In this document: positions 59,632 to 64,000 of the stretch, piece by piece
Numbering within the stretch: position 1 is the stretch's first letter
Layout of the letters: every line of letters starts with the position of its first letter
Source: Clostridiales bacterium Firm_04
GTDB lineage: Bacteria > Bacillota > Clostridia > Oscillospirales > Ruminococcaceae
Assembly: GCA_001603005.1 (NCBI GenBank)
Contig: LVAJ01000012.1
Location: 124,001-188,000, forward strand
Direction: 5' to 3'
Length of the DNA stretch: 64,000 bases
Translations under genes and position numbers: made by a program
The notes under the pieces: generated by a model
What the model was told of the DNA's origin: nothing
The model's database searches: none
What the model saw: only the letters and a program-made list of their open reading frames with translations

Positions 59632-60357
59632 TTAGTATTTTCCGAGCAGTCTGCGCAGCATCAGTGTCAGATCAAGTGCATTGATCCGACCGTCATGATT
59701 CAGGTCTGATGCATACCAGTTCTCAAGCTTGAACCGATTTCCGCCTTCGGAACCGTCGGTTTCCGGCTTATCCGGTACATTCGTCAGGAAGTTACTGACT
59801 GCCACGATATCCGCAGCGTTGAAGCTGCCGTCACCGTTTGCATCGCCGTCAGCAGGCATTATATCGCCCATCAGCGGCGGAAGCTCAATTGTCTCTGTCG
59901 AAGTCGTAATGACCTCCGTGCCGATCAGCGGCGGCATGGTTGTCGTTTCAAATCTTGTCGTTTCCGTACCGATCGTTGCGGTCAGCTCTGTTGTAGTGGT
60001 TGTAACATATGTGCCCTGCAGCGGCGGCATTGTCGTTGTCTCGATTCGTGTCGTTTCCGTGCCGACTGTCGTGGTTGTAGTTGTTGTGGTGGTCGTAGTC
60101 GGCGTAGTGAGCCTTGTTGTTTCTGTACCGATCGTCGTCGTCGTGGTTGAAGTGGTTGTGGTCGTTGTCGGCATTTCCGTTCCGACCATACAGGTTGTTT
60201 GCGCCGGCCCTGTGGTAGTAACAGCCGGATTGATTGCCTCTCCGGCAGTTCTTACGGGTTCATCTGCAACTGCATATGCAGAACCCGTTGCGCCCAATGA
60301 GGCACTCAGGGTGACAGTTGCCAAAAGAGCCGTGATATCTTTTGTAAACTTTTTCAT
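59632..60357 (-). CDS. Secreted Thr-rich repeat protein with dockerin, putative rSAM substrate
   Basis: This 241-residue protein has a signal peptide (about 1-31), a Thr-rich region (45-165) and a C-terminal dockerin (about 170-241; DANGDGSFNAAD, DLNHDGRINALD). The Thr region holds repeated (I/V)GTE at residues 58, 76, 98, 129 and 145, with two fuller copies GTETTR(I/F)ETTTMPPL. A PPLxG motif recurs at 111, 142 and 160. Its ATG overlaps the stop of a radical SAM maturase gene. The repeats look like modification sites rather than a plain linker. No enzyme domain is visible. Confidence 0.85.
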   Translation of the reverse strand: MKKFTKDITALLATVTLSASLGATGSAYAVADEPVRTAGEAINPAVTTTGPAQTTCMVGTEMPTTTTTTSTTTTTIGTETTRLTTPTTTTTTTTTTTVGTETTRIETTTMPPLQGTYVTTTTTELTATIGTETTRFETTTMPPLIGTEVITTSTETIELPPLMGDIMPADGDANGDGSFNAADIVAVSNFLTNVPDKPETDGSEGGNRFKLENWYASDLNHDGRINALDLTLMLRRLLGKY

Positions 60358-61340
60358 TGCACCTTACCTCCGTTGTCTCTCGAAATGATTTCCAGTGCAG
60401 TTAGAATCTGCACCTGTTCTTCCATGCAGGCAGCCTCAGAAATATCCCGAACCGTACCTGTCGTTGCCATTTTCCTGCACGCGCAGGAATTTCTGCAATA
60501 CTTCGCGATCTCGCATCCGCTGCAGCGGTCTGCCATTACGGAATAATCCGGATGTGCTTTCCGTGCTTCTTCAAATGCGTAGCCGCTGAAAATATTACCG
60601 CAGCGATATTCAGGAATATTCTGGAACTGAACACATGGATAGAAATTGCCGTCCCAGTTGATAAATATTTTCTTCTTACAAATTTCGCAAAGGCTTCGTT
60701 TCTGTTCCCGGATGTTCTTGATTTTGGCGGCGAGTTCATAGACGAACAGATCCGGAATGTCCCCGATTTTTTTCCACTGTTTCCGCATCTCGTCGCCGAA
60801 CCGGTCAATATCCTCCGCTTTGAGAAAGGAATCCATGACCGCCGAAACCTTTTTGACGCCGAGATTTTTCAGATACATGATGTTGTCGTACAGAAACGGA
60901 AGTGTCTGTTCGGTATACACGAGCTGCGTGAGCGTTTCCGGCTGATACTTCAGCAGGATCCTGAGGTTTGCATCCAGCAGTGCCGGATCAACGCCGCGTT
61001 CCGTGCAGGTTTTTCCGTCGTGCGACATATTGATGATGACATTTTTCCGTTCCATGCACCAGCGGATGAAATCTTCATCCAGCAATGTGCCGTTTGTCGT
61101 AATGACGATCTGTCTTGCATCACGAAGATGCTCGCAGTAGAACCGGACGGTGTCCTTGTAGAGCAGGGGTTCGCCCCCGAACAGATAGACAATATCTGCA
61201 TCTCCCTGCGCATTGATGAAATCCGCGATCCTGTCCCTGATGTCTGGTGTGATACATCCGTATTCCGTGTTCAGATGTCGTTCATAGCAATAAGTGCATC
61301 GCAGATTACACCGGTTTGTGATACTGATTGTGTAATCCAA
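60354..61340 (-). CDS. Radical SAM/SPASM peptide maturase
   Basis: This 328-residue enzyme has the CxxxCxxC cluster motif (RCNLRCTYCYE, Cys 11, 15, 18), LFGGEPLLYK and a C-terminal SPASM domain with many cysteines (CEICKKK, NWDGNFYPC, RCGNIFSGY, CSGCEIAKYCRNSCAC). Such enzymes modify ribosomally made peptides. The start is a TTG at 61340 after an AGGTGA. It overlaps the Thr-rich dockerin gene by 4 bases. I recall a named 'FibroRumin' rSAM subfamily in fibre-degrading Ruminococcus and Fibrobacter, but cannot confirm membership. Confidence 0.9.
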   Translation of the reverse strand: MDYTISITNRCNLRCTYCYERHLNTEYGCITPDIRDRIADFINAQGDADIVYLFGGEPLLYKDTVRFYCEHLRDARQIVITTNGTLLDEDFIRWCMERKNVIINMSHDGKTCTERGVDPALLDANLRILLKYQPETLTQLVYTEQTLPFLYDNIMYLKNLGVKKVSAVMDSFLKAEDIDRFGDEMRKQWKKIGDIPDLFVYELAAKIKNIREQKRSLCEICKKKIFINWDGNFYPCVQFQNIPEYRCGNIFSGYAFEEARKAHPDYSVMADRCSGCEIAKYCRNSCACRKMATTGTVRDISEAACMEEQVQILTALEIISRDNGGKVQ

Positions 61341-61378
61341 TGAATCACCTGCCTTTCGGTATACGCATCCATATTATC

Positions 61379-61408
61379 ATTATAGTACATTCTGGCATAA
61401 AAAGTCAA
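61379..61408 (-). promoter_or_regulatory. Promoter of the radical SAM/Thr-rich unit
   Basis: TTGACT (61403-61408) and TATAAT (61379-61384) on the minus strand, with an 18-base spacer. Confidence 0.7.
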
Positions 61409-61478
61409 TAGGTTTTACGAGAATCAGAATTATTTATCATAATCGGGGGCTGTATAACAAAATGTTTTTTGATATGAA

Positions 61479-61521
61479 AAAGCACCGCAGACACATAAAA
61501 AACGCGTATCTGCGGTGCTTT
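61479..61521 (-). terminator. Terminator of ssrA
   Basis: A 13-bp stem (61479-61491 with 61509-61521) is followed on the minus strand by TTTTTC, just past the tmRNA 3' end. Confidence 0.85.
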
Positions 61522-61526
61522 CTGAA

Positions 61527-61872
61527 TGGTGGAGGCGGCGGGAATTGAACCCGCGTCCGAAAACCGTTTCATCCAATCATCTACGAGTGTAGTTTGTCTT
61601 TTGCATTCCCGCAGTGCAGCGCCGGCAAACAGGCTTTACAAAGCGGTAGCACATTGTGCGACTGCCGGTTATGTGCGTCCCCGGCAGACGTTCACCGCGT
61701 CATGACGCCAGACTCCGGATACGCGGTAATCTCCGGGCTGACGGAGGCCTTAAGCGGCCATCAAAACGGAATCGTTGTTCTCGTTTAAATTTAGAAAGTT
61801 GCACATTTTACGGGTTATGCGCCCGACTCGCCGATCAAACTTCCCAGCCCCCGTCGAAACCTTTACGCCCCC
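61527..61872 (-). ncRNA. ssrA: Transfer-messenger RNA (tmRNA)
   Basis: About 346 bases on the minus strand form a tmRNA. The 5' GGGGGCG pairs with the 3' CGCCTCC before ACCA, and the T-arm (GGGTTCAATTCCC) is intact. The tag frame ends at TAA (61750-61752) and encodes a peptide ending NENNDSVLMAA; the first tag codon is probably TGC or AAC near 61798-61803, because the GCA frame stops at once. tmRNA frees stalled ribosomes with SmpB, whose gene lies just upstream. Confidence 0.93.
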
Positions 61873-61899
61873 ATGACGAGAACAGAGTGATGCTTCATT

Positions 61900-61928
61900 C
61901 TGATATCGTATCTGTGCGGATCTGTCAA
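61900..61928 (-). promoter_or_regulatory. Possible promoter of ssrA
   Basis: TTGACA (61923-61928) and TATCAG (61900-61905) on the minus strand, 17-base spacer. It lies in the smpB-ssrA gap; the distance to the mature 5' end implies 5' processing. Confidence 0.5.
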
Positions 61929-61948
61929 GCGGCATATCCGCCGGATCG

Positions 61949-62413
61949 TCACTGATTCCGCGATTTGACTGCGCGGTCAATATCGCGGTTCGCCGACTTG
62001 ATCGCGGCATCCTCGCGCTTGTCATAGAGCTTTTTGCCCTTGCAAAGTCCAAGCTGTACCTTTACTCTGCCGTCCTTGAAATAGAGGGAGAGGGGAATCA
62101 GCGTCAGACCTTGCGTTTTCAGCGTTCCGAACAGTTTCAGGATCTCGCGCTTATGCATGAGCAGCTGCCGCACGCGCCGCGGATCTTTGTTGAACACATT
62201 GCCTTTTTCATACGGAGATACGTGCATATCACGCAGAAGAAGCTGACCGTCTTCGATCGAACACCAGCTGTCCTTGAGGTTCACATTGCCGTTTCGGATC
62301 GACTTGACCTCTGTGCCGACCAATGCAATGCCGGCTTCATAGGTTTCCAGCACGAAATAATCATGCCGTGCCTTGCGGTTTTCCGCGATCTGTTTGATGC
62401 CTGCCTGCTTCAT
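61949..62413 (-). CDS. smpB: SsrA-binding protein SmpB
   Basis: SmpB brings tmRNA to stalled ribosomes. The 154-residue product has the family motifs [42 protein letters not shown], and the basic tail [26 protein letters not shown] precedes the ATG and a promoter lies upstream. ssrA follows directly, a common pairing. Confidence 0.97.
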   Translation of the reverse strand: MKQAGIKQIAENRKARHDYFVLETYEAGIALVGTEVKSIRNGNVNLKDSWCSIEDGQLLLRDMHVSPYEKGNVFNKDPRRVRQLLMHKREILKLFGTLKTQGLTLIPLSLYFKDGRVKVQLGLCKGKKLYDKREDAAIKSANRDIDRAVKSRNQ

Positions 62414-62440
62414 CCGTCAGCCCTCCTTTCTCACCGCTCT

Positions 62441-62469
62441 ATTATAGCATGTTCCAACCGAAAAGTCAA
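62441..62469 (-). promoter_or_regulatory. Promoter of smpB
   Basis: TTGACT (62464-62469) and TATAAT (62441-62446) on the minus strand, with a 17-base spacer. Confidence 0.75.
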
Positions 62470-62516
62470 GCATCTGCAAAAGTCGAATCTGCACAATTTC
62501 TGCGCATTCCGGACGA

Positions 62517-62545
62517 TTGACAGGCGCGGAGATTTGTGATATACT
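62517..62545 (+). promoter_or_regulatory. Promoter of the hypothetical/radical SAM unit
   Basis: TTGACA (62517-62522) and TATACT (62540-62545) with a 17-base spacer. Confidence 0.8.
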
Positions 62546-62566
62546 ACGAGAAAAGGGGTGAATCAC

Positions 62567-63154
62567 GTGCAGGACGCCTATCTGATTGAATGCAGCGTTT
62601 GCTGTTTTGACGGCATGTCGCATTATTATATCTGGTATGAAAATGAGCAGGGCGAAAACTGTTTCTATACCAAAAACGGGAAGCTCGCTGCATTCTGGAA
62701 GCAGCAAACCGCAATAGAAAAGATCACTGAACTCGGCTTGCAGTATCGGGATACAGAATTGTTTGATGAGGAACGGCTGGACTACTGGCTGGTTACCGGC
62801 AGCCCTTCACAGATCTACGGTGCAGAACCGTATAGCGCCGAGAGTCTTGACGCCGATTTTCTGCTGGATTACTGGAATCTGTTTGACGATGCCGCAAAAA
62901 CGCTCGGCATGCAGCTCAATTTGCCGGCCGGTGCGGATGCATGCTACGAGAAGCTGTTTCAGCGTACCGGTGCTGCTGCACTGATGCGCCCTTCTCATAC
63001 TTTTCAGCCTTTTCTGATCACTTATCTGATCAAGAAAAAAAGCGCCGAAGCAGATACGCTCTGCCCTGTGTTTTCTGACAAGGAACTGGAGATCATCCGC
63101 ACTGTGCTGAAAAGCGGCTTGGATCTGCTTCGGCAGAATACGGACTATGAATGA
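62567..63154 (+). CDS. Hypothetical protein
   Basis: This 195-residue cytoplasmic protein is acidic and aromatic-rich (YYIWYENEQGE, LDYWLVTG, LLDYWNLFDDAAKTL), with no motif I recognise. Of two nearby GTG codons, 62567 is chosen because AAAGGGG lies about 8 bases before it; the GTG at 62558 is too close. It has a near-consensus promoter and overlaps the next radical SAM gene by 8 bases. Confidence 0.75.
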   Translation: MQDAYLIECSVCCFDGMSHYYIWYENEQGENCFYTKNGKLAAFWKQQTAIEKITELGLQYRDTELFDEERLDYWLVTGSPSQIYGAEPYSAESLDADFLLDYWNLFDDAAKTLGMQLNLPAGADACYEKLFQRTGAAALMRPSHTFQPFLITYLIKKKSAEADTLCPVFSDKELEIIRTVLKSGLDLLRQNTDYE

Positions 63155-64000
63155 AATGATACGAACATGTAATCTTTGTCCGCGCTCCTGCAAAATCGAC
63201 CGGAATCAGCAGCGCGGTTTCTGCGGCGAATCCGATGAAATCCGCATTGCACGCGCGGCGCCGCATCTCTGGGAAGAACCGCCGATCAGCGGCAAAAACG
63301 GCTCCGGTACTGTCTTTTTCAGTGGCTGCAATCTGCGCTGCATCTACTGCCAGAACCATGAGATCGCGGTTTCACATCTCGGCTATGCAGTCTCCGCGGA
63401 ACAGCTGCTCGAAATCTTTTTTGATTTGCAGGCGCAGGGTGTACACAATATCAATCTTGTGACCGCAAGCCATTTCACGGAACAGCTTGTGCCGATCCTG
63501 CGAAAAGCAAAAGCGGACGGTCTGCACATCCCGTTTCTCTGGAACAGCAGCGGCTATGAACTGCCCGAAACGCTCCGGATGCTAGAGGGGCTGATCGACA
63601 TTTATCTGCCGGATTACAAATACCGGAACCCCGAAACGGCAAAGGCATATTCCAATGCGCCGGATTATCCGGAAGTTGCAGCGGCAGCCCTCGCGGAGAT
63701 GGTGCGGCAGGTCGGCGCGCCGCAGTACGATGCGCAGACCGGACTGATGCAGCGCGGTGTGCAGGTGCGGCATCTCGTGCTGCCGGGGCATGCGCAGGAA
63801 TCGCGGCAGGTGCTCTGGTATCTGTATCAGACCTACGGAAACCGCATCGGATACAGCATTATGAATCAGTATACGCCGATGCCGCAGATGAAAACGCATC
63901 CGCTGCTCTCGCGCAAGGTCACGGAAAAGGAATACGACAACGTGATAAAGTATGCGCGTCAGATCGGCATCGAAAACGCTTTTACACAGGAAGGTGAGGC
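63147..64000 (+). CDS. Radical SAM protein, PflX/pyruvate-formate-lyase-activase-like (partial)
   Basis: The frame is open to the window edge; 284 residues are visible. It has an N-terminal extra cysteine pair (CNLCPRSCKIDR), the CxxxCxxC motif in SGCNLRCIYCQNHEIA, and LPDYKY and LVLPGH further on, typical of COG1313/PflX proteins. Their substrate is not firmly known. It overlaps the previous gene's stop, so the two are coupled. The 3' end is missing, so length and completeness cannot be judged. Confidence 0.85.
   Translation, partial: MNEMIRTCNLCPRSCKIDRNQQRGFCGESDEIRIARAAPHLWEEPPISGKNGSGTVFFSGCNLRCIYCQNHEIAVSHLGYAVSAEQLLEIFFDLQAQGVHNINLVTASHFTEQLVPILRKAKADGLHIPFLWNSSGYELPETLRMLEGLIDIYLPDYKYRNPETAKAYSNAPDYPEVAAAALAEMVRQVGAPQYDAQTGLMQRGVQVRHLVLPGHAQESRQVLWYLYQTYGNRIGYSIMNQYTPMPQMKTHPLLSRKVTEKEYDNVIKYARQIGIENAFTQEGE

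Noticed and set aside
59890..60190. Short repeated units that could be taken for a CRISPR or tandem DNA repeat
   Set aside because: They are Thr codon runs within a coding frame with a signal peptide and dockerin; no regular spacer structure exists.
61750..62052. A 100-codon minus-strand frame ending in the tmRNA tag
   Set aside because: It only joins the tag reading frame to the smpB-ssrA gap and smpB 3' end; the RNA gene explains it.

Overview
Organism. The window looks like chromosome of a Gram-positive, cellulosome-forming gut Ruminococcus. It encodes seven proteins with type I dockerins, long Thr/Glu-rich linkers, GH9, GH43 and GH16 enzymes, a dockerin-bearing expansin, strong AGGAGG-type ribosome binding sites and consensus TTGACA/TATAAT promoters. 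It resembles R. champanellensis and its relatives, but the species call is inference and not a database match. I see no phage, integrase, IS transposase or CRISPR array.

Layout. 1-3004: end of asd, two unknown genes, dapA and dapB (diaminopimelate/lysine branch). 3044-5874 (minus): an SPFH protein, a zinc-ribbon membrane protein and a small membrane protein, like Bacillus YdjI/YdjG/YdjH. 6191-9421: lepA, a small zinc-ribbon membrane protein and hemW. 9498-14011 (minus): base-excision glycosylase, ankyrin protein, a sensor/GGDEF-like/AraC regulator and a membrane acyltransferase. 14190-25249: thrH, a zinc-ribbon protein, ispD-ispF, cardiolipin synthase, DUF2156, a YkgJ-PepD fusion and sbcDC. 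25385-33976: clostripain-like protease, DUF1294, then divergent GH9 and GH43 dockerin enzymes and a GNAT gene.

34439-40452: a near-palindromic 160-bp element, then a minus-strand surface operon (choline-binding-type repeats with a transglutaminase, a lipoprotein, MBOAT and DHHW acetylation proteins). 40645-45394: DUF4003, a COG0523 GTPase and a dockerin GH43-like protein. 45563-51644: two divergent ECF sigma/anti-sigma modules around a GH16 lipoprotein, the second module followed by a dockerin protein of unknown function. 51724-57505: a REC-SARP-type regulator with a tandem-repeat operator, a TipA-like MerR regulator with its palindromic operator, a dockerin-expansin, an anion permease and a protein with a protease-like domain, dockerin and leucine-rich repeats. 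57791-64000: MATE pump, TfoX-N protein, a radical SAM/SPASM maturase coupled to a Thr-rich dockerin protein, ssrA-smpB, an unknown gene and a PflX-like radical SAM gene running off the end.

How it works together. The right half is a fibre-degradation neighbourhood. Extracellular enzymes and accessory proteins are tethered by at least two dockerin sequence classes, the ECF modules look like envelope or carbohydrate sensors, and one secreted dockerin protein appears to be a substrate of a radical SAM peptide-modifying enzyme. That last pair is my best candidate for a little-described system. The left half is mostly housekeeping. All functional calls come from reading motifs; no similarity search was run.
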